64,000 nucleotides of DNA, from positions 35,919,917-35,983,916 of the forward strand of contig OY829544.1 of the NCBI GenBank assembly GCA_963691705.1, in the 5' to 3' direction. How positions within the stretch are numbered: the stretch's first letter is position 1; each line of letters starts with the position of its first letter. This DNA comes from Viola odorata (Eukaryota > Streptophyta > Magnoliopsida > Malpighiales > Violaceae). Below are positions 1-12,054 of the stretch, one piece after another. A program made the translations under genes and the position numbers. The notes under the pieces are model-generated. The model saw only the letters and a list, made by a program, of their open reading frames with translations, was not told where the DNA came from and did no database searches.

Positions 1-1289
1 GCGAATAGAATGCTTAGTTAGGCACTAGCTGAACTTGCATGATATCCCTAGGTATAGGCACCATTAGACTTGGGAAAGCAACAAAATGACGAAAGCCTTC
101 GCATCAATGTGTCAACTCTTTATTTTCTCCCTCTTTATTCTCATTTTCTTCCATCTTGCCCTAGACACTCACCTACCGATCTCTTTTCCTTATTTTTCCT
201 AACCACTTGAGCTTATTTCTCTTGATCTTTTTCCTTGGCAGGTAAGCAGCAATTGTTGAGGGTAGTGTCGAGGGCTAGACACGCAGAAGGACGCGCAGAA
301 AAGCATAAGTGTGGGGAAGCAGAAGACGCTAAAGCTCAGACGCAGAGAGTAGAGCTAGGGCAAGATAACAGAAAAAATTCTTTAGCCTTAGCCTATTCAA
401 GAAAGATTCGAGCTCCCGCACAGAAAAACATAAGTGTGGGGAAGCAGAAGAAGTCAAACATCAGTGCTGGAAGCAGATCTAGGGCAAGACACATCAAAGG
501 TCTTCTGCCCTAGACGAATCAAAGCTAGAAAAGGTTCGTGCCCCTTCTTAAAAGAAAAAAATTTCAAAAGAGAATAGAATAAAATAAAATATAAAAGAAG
601 GGGGCAAAATGCGAATAAAAGAACCTGCTACCAGTACCGCATTAAGAGAAGAACTTCTTGCCCAAGAAGAAGAAATCCTTTGTCTAGCCCTCAGCTGCAT
701 CATCCCGCCCTCGACGAGCGTTGTCTTACCAACCTCGCCTTTTTCCTAGCCAAGGAATCCATCCAGGTTGAGTTGGTTGTCTCTCTTCTTTCTCTTCCTT
801 CTCTTCCTATTTTCTCTCTTTCTATTTTATTCTTTTCCTTCCCTTTTCTTCTTCTTTTTCCTTTTTTTTCTAAGCCTAGCCTTTCCCTTTTCTTTCTTTT
901 TGCTAATGCAAAGTTCTTTCTGATTGATTGATTGCCCATGCATGTGTACTACATACTCGGATTGATGTGCAAGTCTGGTTTTATGCTGCGCTAGTTGCAT
1001 TTAGTTTTGAGTGATTAAACAGCTAGCCTTGTTTGTGAGTGGGAGCGCAAACACTTATCTTGTGAGGATTACTTGTGTCTGGGCCTGATGTGGTAAAGTC
1101 TTATCTTTAGGGTCGTTATCCTTCTGATTTGATGCAGGTGCTATCTAGGCAGAATCAACTTTGTCAAGGCCTAGCTTGTTGACTAGTTTGTTTATTCTTG
1201 TGCCATGCTTGAATGGGTATTGTTCGTTCTTGGGGTGTTTTTAGTTTTATGAATGCTCGAGGGCGAGCATTGGGCAGTGTAGGGATGTT
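1..1289 (+). mobile_element. Athila-like Gypsy element A, 3' untranslated part (element continues left of window)
   Basis: This stretch is the same sequence, in opposite orientation, as 58,829-60,110, which lies between the env-like ORF and the 3' LTR of the minus-strand Athila element at the right of the window. It therefore reads as the non-coding 3' region of a plus-strand copy whose coding part is off the left edge. It holds a long pyrimidine tract at about 780-905 and a purine-rich stretch (GGGCAGTGTAGGGATG) just before the LTR start at 1,290, which is the probable polypurine tract. The short open frames here (for example 235-513) are not conserved as coding and are not called. Confidence 0.75.
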
Positions 1290-2735
1290 TGATAGTGTGT
1301 CTTGAGCATGATTTTCTCCTTTAGTTTGGCCTTTTCTTGGGCATGATACTGCTGAATTGCCTCTATTTTCATCTTTATTGTCGATCAGTGCCAAAAGGAA
1401 GAAATGAACGAAAGCATGCGGTTCTGGATGGATTCCTTGGACTTCGTAGCATCAAGGCCTAGAAGATCGAAGTGTCGTCGTGCCCTTGATGCTAACCAGA
1501 CCAGAGAGCAGTTTATTGCCCACGACACTTCTGCATCAGTTCTTGATCAAAGCCAGAGAGACAGATTCCCATTGATTCCATACGTCTCTAGAAGATTCCA
1601 TGCGCATCCAGAATATTCCCAAAATATTCCCTAGCTGCTGATCATATCATCATGTCCTAGATGTTGATTTTATCATCGTGCCCTCGACGTCGTACGCTTC
1701 CAGAATATTCTCAAAACATTCCCTTTTCAGACCAAAGAGCCTTCCTCCGTGTTTTTGCATTTCCTTAGCTGAATTTTGTCATTTTGTAGTCTCTTAGCTG
1801 GATTTTGTCCTCTTGTGGGCAAGAGGGTATTTAAACCTCTAGTTTTTAGGGTTTTAGGACATCTTGTAAATATTTTCTACTTTCTTCTTTTGGGAGCCGC
1901 CTTTTTTTCTCTCCTCCCCCTTTTGGGTGGTGGCTGAGACCTCTTCACCCAGCAACCGCTGTAATTAACCAGAGTTTTGCTCCGGCCGGTAACATTTATT
2001 AGTTTTCTTCTTCTTGTTCTTCTTCTTTTATTAAAGCAGATGTGGTAGCTAACAAGACAAATAATTAAAGCAGATATTAAGGGCACAAAAGTAAAACATA
2101 ATCAGAGGCAAGACACTAAAGTACTGGTAATGGCAAAATAACAAAAGAGACAACGAAGACAAATATAGAATCAAATAGGATAGGATCTTAGCAAGGGGTA
2201 TTATCCTTATACCATAGATATGCTATAGGAGCTAAGTTTCCACTTAAACCCCTACTTACCTTCGTAGATAGAAGATACCCCCCGTTTCCACATATGAGGT
2301 AGCCTTGACGTTTCGCCGTCCTGCCAGGCATGAATGCGGGGAGAAAATACTCAAAACGCCCATGAAGCGGAGGTAAGACATATCTAGGGCACGATACCCC
2401 TCAGTTTGTCAAGCTCGTGACAGTGCCCTAATCGGACGTTTGCCCTAGATTGGTGAAATCACACTGTAGCAACTTCTCCGCTCTAGGTGTCTGCTTCTCT
2501 TAATGGCCTCACGCCAGTTATTACCATTAAGATGACATAAATCACAAAGAAACACTAGTAGTTGATCAGGCTCCTAACATCCCTAAATGAAAATGGCAAG
2601 AAAATGACAAACAGTCGAATATGGCAACAAAGATGTATTAAACACGTTTAGGCCTCTTAACTAATCCTTGCAACCCTTGAAACACCCTTTGCTAAGATAA
2701 AGAATTTTAGCTACTCATAAATAGATATGAACAGT

Positions 2736-4864
2736 TGTTGCTACCCGATTTTTGACCTTTTCGTCACATCACATTCGTTTTTTTTATTCGTCATATTATT
2801 AACCTTATTTACATTTATTTACTGTTTATTATTTGCATCGCATTTCGTATTTTTTCCTTTTATTACGTATTTTAATGTTTTTTCCGTTCGAACTATAGAT
2901 CGAATATTTTCGTCTATTTTTATATTTTACATTTTTCGTCTTGTATCATTTCATTTATCTCATTTTATTTCAGATTTTGGCATTTTCCGTTTGAATTTTC
3001 ATCAGTTTTGAGCAAGCTTTCCCATACCATTGGCTCGAACCAATAAATAAATACTAAAACCCTTTTCATCTCCATCTCACCACAACCGTTGGATTGGTCA
3101 ACCAGTGGATGGTCAACCATCCAACGTTCGTCACTTTTTCCCCTTAAGCCACCTTCCATTTCTCCTTGTTCCTTCAACTGAAACATCCTCACCCTCTCCG
3201 ACCATTTTTTCCACAACTCATAAATGCCTCACCATTCTTTTCAAAAAGCCTACTCCTTCCCCTTCTTCATTTTTCCAAACCTGCTCTGGCACCCTCAACC
3301 TATGGCTCATCATCTTTCTAGCTCATTGCTTCAATCTCACGCTCACTGCTCCTTCCTTGCTCCTTACTCTCAAAATTTCTCTATAAATATTCCCCTCCTC
3401 TCATGCATTTGACTCACCAATTTATGAACGAAACACTCTCTATAAATCTCTCTCACTAGCAACTTACTCAACGAAAGGTTGAATCTCATCTCTCAAGCTT
3501 TTAAATTTTATTTTTTAAACGTTTTCTGCCAATATTTTTCAAGAATTAAATCGCTTGTGTTTTGATGAAATTAATTTCTATTTTTTTTCAAATAATTTCA
3601 ATTTCATCTTTACATTAATTTCTTTACTTTAATTTGCCAAATCGCTGGCCATTTTGATCCAATTTCAAGTTTTTCGTTATTTAAAGTTTAATTCATTTTT
3701 ATTTAGTTGATCACTGTTTTGAACGAATTAAGTTACCGTGATTGCTTAGTTAAATTTATACTGTTGTTGTGTTAATTTCGGTCGTAAAATTTTCGGTCTT
3801 CGTCCACCTTGGTCACCAGCAGTGGCGCCGGCGAACCAAGGTTGAGGATGACACTGTTTAGAGGGAGCTGGATTTTTAAAATGCTGGTCTTGTTTTGATG
3901 GGCCAAGCAAGTGCTTAGGCCCAAGCAGAAAAAAAGAGAGGGATGACTTGTTGGCCTTTGGCCCAAACGTGAAGGAAGAGCGGGCTATTGGCCAGCCCAC
4001 GCGGGAAAGAAAGAAGGGCCAGCCCATTGGGCTGGTCTGCTTAGGCCCTAGTGGGCCGAGCCCCTTTTTTGGCCCGTCACATATTTTTCGTACCGATTTG
4101 TACTGTTTATTTATTTTTTCCACATATGTACTATTTATTTATTTCCGCACTTGTACTGTTTATTTATTTCTGCACTTGTACTTTTTATTTATTTCCGCAC
4201 TTGTACTGTTTATTTATTTCCGCACTCGTACTGTTTATTTATTTCCGCACTCGTACTATTTATTTATTTTTCGTGCGTTTGTATGCTAGTTTATTTTCAT
4301 ACGCTTTGCATGCTTAAATAATTTTTTTGTTCGTGCTTGTTTAAATCGATCATTTCTCGCGCGCATACAAAAAATCGTTAAGTACCTAACATTATCCTCT
4401 CCTCGTGCCCATAACTTCGATCAAAAGGGGTAAACCTGCCCGTACCCTTCATCAAGTAAACATTTCTCACCTTTTTATTTATTTCACGTTTTTTTTGCAT
4501 ATACACTCGTATGCATGACTATTTAGAATTGTTAAAATTTAATCTGTTGGGCATGATCACTTAATTAGGACTTTTTATTTTTCAAGCATGATTCAAACAC
4601 TTCTTTTATCCGGTAACCTTTTTAGGATGTGACTCGGGTGTCTAACACCTTCCCGAGTCCATAATACGACCCCGAACCATTGTTCTCGGGTTCAGACCCA
4701 TTTTTCCTTAGCTTTTATTTTTATATGCCATGACAATAGGTTCCCTAAACCTAGAAATAAAATAGGGTGGCGACTTCATTATATTATGTGAGATGAGTCT
4801 GATTTCGTCTCACATCTCGTCCCAAACCCGCGTCGCGCAAAAATTTCAAAAAGGGGGTGTGACA
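2736..4864 (+). mobile_element. Solo LTR of a Gypsy-type element (2,129 bp), TSD acagt/atagt
   Basis: It starts TGTTGCTACCCGATTTTTG and ends GGGGGTGTGACA, giving TG...CA ends. Flanking five-base sequences ACAGT (2,731-2,735) and ATAGT (4,865-4,869) are a one-mismatch target duplication. The uninterrupted homologue at 58,195-58,215 confirms the empty site. No coding frame of retroviral type is present, so it is a solo LTR. A promoter-like CTATAAATATTCCCC lies near 3,381. A related copy, itself full of insertions, spans 12,945-18,716. Confidence 0.85.
4096..4268 (+). repeat. Minisatellite, ~25 bp unit, about seven copies
   Basis: The unit is close to TGTACTGTTTATTTATTTCC plus GCACT, repeated about seven times with small changes (TATGTACTATTT, CTTGTACTTTTT, CTCGTACTGTTT). 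It lies inside the solo LTR at 2,736-4,864. The repeat also creates two overlapping open frames that spell periodic CTVYLF/LFISALV peptides; these are by-products of the repeat. Confidence 0.85.
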
Positions 4865-6345
4865 ATAGTAGATGGAAATAACAATTAGCATAAATAAATT
4901 AAAAGATGAAAACGGAAAGTGTTTAGAATAAACCGATAGAGAATTCAATAAACCCAAAGAGAAAAGCTTGCTCCTTTTACAAACCAGCGGCGCCCTCTAA
5001 AATGAAGAACACCGATCCCTAAAATTAAGGTAAAAGGTGGAGTGATGTCTCAATGTTAGCCCCCCTTTTTACAAAACCCTAAAACTAAGTTTAAATATCC
5101 TAACAACCTGCTAGGAGATAAAAATAGCTAAGGGAGGAGAGAACAACCAAGGGGAGAGTGACAACACATGTCCTTCAGGGGGAATATTCTAGAATCTCTA
5201 GGAGCGCCTGACATCTTCTAGAAACGCATGGAATCCCGTGCGAATCTTCAAAGATTCCTCTATTTGGCTTTCGATTAGGAACGGATGCAGAGGTATCGCG
5301 GGCAAAAGACTGCTCACTAGTCTGGTTAGCATCGAGGGCTCGACGACACTCTGATCTTTTATGCCTTGAAGCTTGAAATCCTAAGAATTCCTTCAAAAAT
5401 GCATGTTTTCGCTCATTTTCTCCTTTTGGCACTGATCTGCAATAAAGATAAAAATATAGGTAATTTAGAAGAATCATGCCCAAGAGAAGGCTAAAATAGA
5501 GGAGGAAATCATGCCCAAGAAGCACACTATCACATATATTCTTATTGTTGTATTTGTCTGTTTGTCGGTTTCTTGTTAATTCGTCTAGGGCAAGATAGTA
5601 GTCTGGCCAACTAATAACTAATCCTAAATGATTACTGTCATCCTAGTAGCGATAACATCAACGTGAGGCTGTTAGGAGAAGTAGACACCTAGGTGGAGTC
5701 ATCGCAATAGAGTCTTCCATCTATGGCAAGCAACCGATTAGGGCATTGCCTCGAGTCTGACAAGCTGAGAGGTATCATGTCCTAGATGTGTCTTACCTCT
5801 ACTTCATGGGCATTTTGAGTATTGCCTCCCCGCATTCGTGCCTGGGGGGACGACGAAACGTCAAGGCTACCTCATATATGGAAACAGTGGGTAGCTCCTC
5901 TTACGTAGGTAAGTAGGGGGTTTAAGTGGAAACTTGGCCCCTATAGCATGTCTATGACATAGGAATAGAATATCTTTGCGCCGATGATTATCTAACCCTA
6001 GACGCAACCCAAGAATGTCCTTTGCTAAGATCTCTTCTCTTCTGACTTTATTTATTTACTTGATTTCTATTTGCATGTCTTGCCCCTGATTACTCTTTAT
6101 TTTCCTGCCCTTGATTTCTATCTTTATTAATTATCTTGTTAGCAACTATTTCTATCTTGGTTAACTAGATTAACCAACCAAAACCTCCCATTGTTTCTTT
6201 TATTATTTTAATTTATATCTGGCCTTGTCTAGTGTATGGCTTCACCATTCTCTGTGGATCGAACCTCTTGCCACTGTCTTCAATCTTTTTTGTTGCATGT
6301 GATAAGTTGTAATTATTTTATCGTGCCCTCAATAAGCACCGATCA

Positions 6346-6986
6346 CAGTGCTTAGCATCAAGACGCTAAGGCCTTAGCGTCATGATGCCAAGACAAGGAA
6401 TGGACGCATTTTAGGGCAGTGGATGGGGTCGTGACGCCAGTGACTGATTCTAAGGGATTTTTTGAACCATTTTGGACATCTAATGAGTTTTCAAGACCCT
6501 AATATTTAAAGGGTATTTTAGGGTTTTCCCTTTGTAATAAGCTTTAGTATAAATAGCTAGACTTAGACTCATTTTAGACTTGTCTTTGAATTGAATGCGA
6601 GTTCATCTCCTTTGAAGACCATTAGCTTAGGGTTAGGGTTAGGGTTCTTAGAACCAAATCTATTTATCTTCTCTAAGATCAAACGGGTTGTCCATCCTTA
6701 TTGGTGGAAGGGTCGTCTTGGTAAGAGATCCTTGATTGTTGTTCATAGTAAGGTTGTCTTACCAAGTTGTAAGGCAGGTTTACTCCAACTTTCAAGTTCA
6801 ATACAAGTCTTTCATTTAAACACCTTCGATCTACATCCATTAAATTCGCTGCCTTTACTCTATCTATCACCCATTTTTGTTCACTCATTCATCCTTAAAC
6901 TCGCTCACGCTAACCTTTCAAAGAGGGTTAGATCCTTGCAAGGTCAATCTCACGGCTCCATCTCTATTTCGGAACCAAGATCGTAT
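6346..6986 (+). repeat. Probable solo LTR remnant ending GATCGTATCA
   Basis: The stretch has a TATA box (AGTATAAATAGC near 6,546) and ends CGGAACCAAGATCGTATCA at 6,986, close to the ends GGAACCGTATCA of the LTRs at 9,262 and 12,054. After 6,986 the sequence changes to the reverse of an Athila-like LTR. Its left boundary is unclear because it abuts the end of LTR A; a start in the CCGATCACAGTGC region is possible. The open frame at 6,591-7,031 crosses the boundary and is not called as a gene. TTAGGGTTAGGG near 6,620 is too short to be a telomere relic. Confidence 0.5.
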
Positions 6987-7948
6987 CAAACAAGTTTCTT
7001 AAAGGTACTCTTGTTAAGAAACCCTAATTAATCTAGCAACCTTAAGGTACTCTTATAAGATTTAACTAGAGGAATTGATAAAACCAGAGAAAGGCTAACT
7101 CTAGGCCAAGACTAAGGTATTCTTATAGCCTTTAGACCTAATCATGCATTCACTTTAGTCTCAAAGAGCCTTAAACTGAGATCGATCTAATTGTTTGCTT
7201 AACCTTCGGGGCTTTGTAATCCGCAACCCTTAGGAACTATTGTAACTATTCAGATTATAGATTAAGATGATCAGACTTAAACCTAACATGAATAATATTT
7301 GCATTAAATCAATGAATGGATGAACATAAATGCAGAAACTATATAAAACAATTAGATCTCATAATTAAACTAAATCATAAACCTCGATTGCCTTCACTAG
7401 GAAACAGAAATTTAGCTAGAATTAAACATAATTAACGATAAACAAAGAAATATGAAATTGCATAAAAATCTCATTTTCTATGGAAGAAGACGGGAGCAAG
7501 TTTCAAAAACATAACTGATAAGAAATAAAACCCAGAAAGAGATGAGAATTCTAAGAATTAAGGGAGGGATTAAATAATGTTTCTCTCCCTTAATTATCTC
7601 CAAAATTCGAAATTGGAAGTTGTTCTTATCCAGATCTCTCTCATCCTCTTATGATCTTATCCAGATGTTTGAAAAGAGTCCAGAACGCGCCTTCCTTGCT
7701 ACTCCTCAAAACACTGCGATTTGTCCCTTTTCCAAATTCTCCACTGTCTTCATTCTTCTAGGCCTAGACTAAGGCCTTGAACTCCAGAATTCCTTCTAGG
7801 ACAGGAATAAGCTCAGCAAAACCAGTGTTTTCAGCAACTTTCTTCTCTATCTCCTTTGAATCCTCAATTCTGTATAAAGATGAGAAAATGGCACATAATC
7901 AGTAGTATCTCTATCTAAAAGCACACAATTAGATACAGATAGTCATCA
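6987..7948 (-). repeat. Athila-like LTR fragment, minus strand
   Basis: Read on the minus strand from 7,948 (TGATGACTATCTG) this follows 13,586-14,560 closely through the whole body, including a TATCTAATTGTGTG start region and the 'aaggttgctag...agggtttctta' tail. The tail is cut at 6,987. It is non-coding. Confidence 0.7.
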
Positions 7949-8599
7949 GGTGTGAACCCTTCCCTTCTATTTATTTCCCCCATGTTCATATTTAATTTAT
8001 TTTCTCATTTTCTCATCTCGTGTTTCTTCTTCTTTTATCACCTTACTTATTCAGTTTTTATTTTCTCTTTCACTTATTATTTATAGATATAGATAAGTTA
8101 AATAAAAATTACTCAATTACCTGATTTAAATTTTTTAATGTTTAACTCTTTCAACACCAATGTCCATTTACATAATAGTTTTTTTTTTCAATTTTTCTTT
8201 GAATCTCTCTCTTTCTTTTTTTATATATTGTTTATACACGTAACTAAGTTATATTTAAAAAATTATATCATCTTAATTAGAAAAATTATAAATATTTAAC
8301 TCTTTAGATGTTAATAATCATTTGTAACTCATTTAGTTCCTACATTTGTTATCATATTTATTATTATATTTTTTTAATATTTTTTCCATTTTTATTTCTT
8401 TTCTAGTTGTTTAATTATTTGCTTTCACTCTATCTTTTACCTATTTTTATATACATAATTAAGCTACATTATTTTTTTTTATTTCTTCAACTAATTAAAA
8501 AATAATTTACGTAACCTTTTAAATATGACTAAACATATGTATGACACTTTATTTTATTTTTTTAAAAATTTCAAATTGATCTTGTAGCATGGCTTAAGT
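7949..8599. other. AT-rich non-coding spacer with a local duplicate
   Basis: No coding frame was seen. Part of it (about 8,280-8,530) resembles 12,300-12,510, sharing blocks such as AATCATTTGTA and AGTTAAGCTACATT or its variants. This suggests an older dispersed repeat on both sides of the 8,600-12,054 element. Confidence 0.45.
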
Positions 8600-9262
8600 T
8601 GATACGATCACGCCTAGCCTCGCTTTCCCTGCACGCGCGCCGAGTATACTATCAAGACAGTGCCTAGCGGCATGCCGCTGGTAGATGGTCATTTTGGAAG
8701 GAAAAGATCCAGATGCTAGCGGCATGCCGCCAACAACCGAGAAGGACTCGAAGCTTTTGTAACTTAGTATAAATAGGACATACATGTACATTTCTCATTA
8801 GTTTTTGATTGTGAATATTGAAGTTGAGAGAGTTTCCTCCTCCTTATTCACCTTAAACTCATACCTTGTGGGATTCTAAGTTTCGCTAGTACTTTGATAC
8901 CTCACAAGTAAAACGTAAATTAGCACGCGTGTATAACTCGTTGTTACTTCCTTTTGTGTGAGCATTGAATATTAAATATTGAGAGTTTATATTCTTGATA
9001 ATCGTTAACCATGTATTGAAGGCGTTCTTCAAGCAAGACTCAAGTTTCAATCGTTCAATCGTTCAAGTTCCCCATCTCAACCTCCATCCGTTTTGCTCGG
9101 GTGATATCTATCTGTTTGTGTATCTTTGCTTGTGCTTCTTCCGCTACGTCCTCCCCTTATTTTTCACCAAATATTCTCGTATTTATTTTATTGTGTGTTC
9201 TGTGACAAACTCAAGGCTAGATCCTTCCACAAAAATTCATGCGGATAACCGGAACCGTATCA
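8600..9262 (+). repeat. 5' LTR of the non-coding element
   Basis: 663 bp. It contains a TATA-like TAGTATAAATAGG near 8,766 and palindromic AGCGGCATGCCGC motifs near 8,665 and 8,715. It is about 60 bp shorter than its partner, which keeps an extra segment near 11,508-11,560. Confidence 0.88.
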
Positions 9263-9309
9263 GGTGGCCGACCGAGGCAGTCCAGTTCGTTTTGTGTTCT
9301 AAGTGTTCT

Positions 9310-9670
9310 TGAGTGATTTTGTCATCCATAGATCTGAGTCTCAATGCTTTGGACCTCGGCGAAATATTGATAAAACCCCCTTTGTGTTGTTCATCTTATT
9401 TGTCATGTGTTTTACCATCCATAGAACCGAGTCTCAACATTGGCCCTCGACAAAAACTTGGTAAAATAACTCAATGTGTTGTGCATCTTGTTCATCATTA
9501 TTTTATCATCCATAGAACCGAGTCTCAATCTTTTGGCCCTCGGTGAAATCTTGATAAAATTGTGCTTGTGTTGTTCATCTGTGTCACCTCTGTTTTATCA
9601 TCCATAGAACCGAGTCTCAATCTTTTGGCCCTCGGCGAAATCTTGATAAAACCGTGATTGTGTTGTTCAT
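9310..9670 (+). repeat. Tandem repeat, four ~90 bp units, just inside the 5' LTR
   Basis: Each unit carries ATCCATAGAACCGAGTCTCAA, then TTTGGCCCTCGGCGAAATC-like sequence and TTGATAAAA, then TTGTGTTGTTCATC. The last two units are nearly identical and the first is the most diverged. The open frames 9,313-9,546 and 9,525-9,740 are made by the repeat and are not called as genes. Confidence 0.85.
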
Positions 9671-11078
9671 CATGTGTATTTTTTTCTTTCCAGAAAAGTG
9701 TCAAGTTTCTGTCCGAAACCACCAAAATCAAAAGTGTCAAAAATTGTTCATCTTGTGTCTAATTTTTCGTCCGAAAATCAGCTTGCTTGTGTCTATTTTC
9801 TATTCCATTTTGTGTGAGTTGTTCCACTAAGAAAAATATGAAATTTTATGTGCTTCAATTTCAATCTGTGTGGAAAATTTTTATTTTTTAGTGGTCTTTT
9901 AATTCTGTGAAATTTTCATACTTTTTTACCACCAAAGAAAAGTGTGCTGATTTTACTCGAGAAAAATAGATCTTTTGTTTGTGTCTATTTTATGTATTTT
10001 CCAGTCGGAATTTCCTTTTCTTTCCTTAATTAAAGTTGTAGATCCAGGTCTTAGAAGTGTCCCTATTAAATTTTGTGATTTTTAGCGGTCGTTTTCTAAT
10101 TTTAAGAGTCAAAATCCGTGAGTCTGTCAAGAACATTTATAGTGTTCTTCATGTGTTCTTCCCTGTTCTTGGGTCATTTTCTTTTTGATTCATTTTTGTT
10201 TTGAGTCTGCAACTTGAAAGGTGTTTTCCTATTATTTAATATTACTTTTTAAGAGTCCTTTTCCCTCATCAAAGCTTGACAAGCCAGCCACACCATTTTA
10301 TCAAATACTTTTCCGGATTTCACTCAACCACCAACTACCCTACACACCTCTCCCCTCCTAGCTGCAAAGATCCCTTTCCTTTCCTAGCTTAGTTTGACAG
10401 GTAAGGATTGCAACAAGAAGCTTACCAAAAGATCTCCCACACACAAACCAAAGTCTACCAAAGCTGACAATTTTTCCCTAAATTCAGGAAGACTTTTGTA
10501 CCTAGAGTAGCTGATGCTATACTAATCCCTTGGCCACATTTTATACCTAATTTTAACCCTCTTTTCAACTACAAAATAGCTGAGCCAAGTGGGTATTCAA
10601 ACTACAAAATGTCCTAAACAAAAGTAAGAAAAAGATAGCAACTACAAGTCCTAAACTAAGCACCTTTGACCGGGTTTTTGAGAGAAAACCGTGAGGAGTT
10701 TAATAGTTTATGTGTGAGCTGCTATTTTTGTTTAAAACTGCTGTAAGTCTTTAATATTTTATTTCTTGAGCCTTAGAGTCTTTCTTTCCTCTTAAAGTCT
10801 AAGTCGAGTCCAGTCTAGAGTCAAGTCCTTCCTTCCAAGCTAGCTTTCTTTGTGTGTCTTTCCTTCACCTATCGAGTCAGCCTCCTTGTGTTTGATGCTT
10901 GAGTTTGAAAACTTGAATGCTTGAGAATTCACATAGTTGTTTGCAAACGCTTCAGTGATTGTGAGCACAATTTTACGAGAGTTTAAACACGAGCGTAAAC
11001 ACGCGAGGGTGTGATTTTTCTAACATATATACGTATAAATATAGTTTGTTTATTTTACAGGTATAAATAGATAGAAAA

Positions 11079-11344
11079 GTCAAAGCCATGGATTCGAGGA
11101 TGAATCCTTTTCGAAGAAAAATGTGATGATACGATCACGCCGGGCTTGTCTTATACTGAGATAGATTCATTCTTGTAATTAATAGCGAATGAATAATGTA
11201 ATGTATACATAGATGGAAATCAGTAGATTAATTTGTATAATTAATAGTGAAGAATATAATACATAGATAGATAGAAATTAAGGCTATGGATTCGAGGACG
11301 AATCCTTTCGAAGGAAAAGGTGATGATACTATCACGCTTAGCCT
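11079..11344 (+). repeat. Duplicated polypurine tract and LTR-start cassette
   Basis: The string ATGGATTCGAGGATGAATCC, purines, then TGATGATACGATCACGCC occurs at 11,087-11,145, and again as ATGGATTCGAGGACGAATCC, purines, TGATGATACTATCACGC at 11,285-11,344. Only the second copy leads into the full 3' LTR. The ~197 bp spacing suggests a local tandem duplication covering the plus-strand priming site and first bases of the LTR. Confidence 0.8.
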
Positions 11345-12054
11345 CACTTTCCACGTACGCGCGCTGAGTATACTGTCAAGACAGTGCCTAGCATCATGTC
11401 ACTAAGCCCTTAGCGGCATATCGCTAGGTAGATAGCCATTTTGGAAGGAAAAGATCCAGAAGCTAGCGGCATGCCGCCAACAACCGAGAAGGACATGAAG
11501 CTTTCATTTCTAACGGTTTTTAAAGGGCAAACTTGTCATAAAATGCTCATTTTTGTAACTTAGTATAAATAGGACATACATGTACATTTCTCATTAATTT
11601 TTTATTGTGAATATTGAAGTTGAGAGAGTAATCCTCTTTATTCACCTTATACCCATACCTTGTGGGATTCTAAGTTTCGCTAGTACTTTGATACCTCACA
11701 AGTAAAACGTAAACTAACACGCGTGTGTAACTCATTTTTACTTCCTTTTGTGTGAGCATTGAATATGAAATATTAAGAGTTTATGTTCTTGATAATCGTT
11801 AACCGTGTATTCAAGGCATTCTTCAAGCAAGACTCAAGTTTCAATCATTCAATCGTTCAAGTTCCCCGTCTCAACCTTCATCCGTTTTCTTCGGGTAATA
11901 TCTATCTATTTGTGTATTTTTACTTGTGCTTCTTCCACTGCGTCCTCCCCTTATTTTCCACCAAATATTCTCGTATTTTTGTGTGTGTGTTGTGTGACAA
12001 ACTCAAGGCTAGATCCTTGCACAAAAAGCCATACAGATAACCGGAACCGTATCA
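11324..12054 (+). repeat. 3' LTR of the non-coding element
   Basis: 731 bp, bounded by TGATACTATCACGC and GGAACCGTATCA, followed directly by the TAAGT target duplication. It repeats the 5' LTR throughout apart from a ~57 bp segment absent from the 5' copy. Confidence 0.88.

Larger units (their letters stand above)
2037..5532 (-). repeat. Minus-strand Athila-like LTR nested in LTR A (pieces 2,037-2,735 and 4,865-5,532)
   Basis: The two pieces match 57,486-58,205 and 58,205-58,828 in order and in the same orientation, so together they form one LTR of that family with its last ~195 bp missing. Its start (TGATAGTGTG read on the minus strand) is at 5,532, immediately abutting the resumed LTR A sequence at 5,533. 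A later solo LTR (2,736-4,864) splits it. Short open frames inside, such as 5,175-5,525, are LTR sequence and not genes. Confidence 0.8.
1290..6345 (+). repeat. 3' LTR of Athila-like element A, interrupted (pieces 1,290-2,036 and 5,533-6,345)
   Basis: The LTR opens with TGATAGTGTG at 1,290 and closes with GCACCGATCA at 6,345, the same style of ending as the other Athila LTRs in the window. A TATA-like GTATTTAAACC lies near 1,829. Compared with the complete LTR at 57,291-58,828, about 150 bp are missing between the two pieces, where a minus-strand LTR of the same family sits. The 3' piece matches the reverse complement of about 16,400-17,130. Because this is the 3' LTR, the next five bases (6,346-6,350, CAGTG) should be one copy of its target-site duplication. 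Confidence 0.75.
8600..12054 (+). mobile_element. Complete non-coding LTR retrotransposon (LARD/TRIM-like, 3,455 bp), TSD TAAGT
   Basis: Two direct LTRs bound the element: 8,600-9,262 and 11,324-12,054. Both start TGATAC(G/T)ATCACGC and end GGAACCGTATCA. The five bases TAAGT are repeated exactly on both sides (8,595-8,599 and 12,055-12,059). The ~2.06 kb interior has no gag or pol frame, so the element must have used proteins of a relative. Its 3' untranslated motif GGATTCGAGGACGAATCC before the 3' LTR is the motif seen before the 3' LTR of the gag-bearing element at 50,992-56,466, which suggests a related chromovirus-type helper. Confidence 0.9.

Noticed and set aside
4051..4317. Periodic peptide frames CTVYLF / LFISALV
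   Set aside because: Produced by a 25 bp minisatellite in a solo LTR; no start context or conservation.
6615..6640. Telomere-like TTAGGGTTAGGGTTAGGG
   Set aside because: Only three short units, of the form TTAGGG rather than the plant TTTAGGG, inside an LTR remnant where 'agggtt' is common. Not evidence of a telomere.
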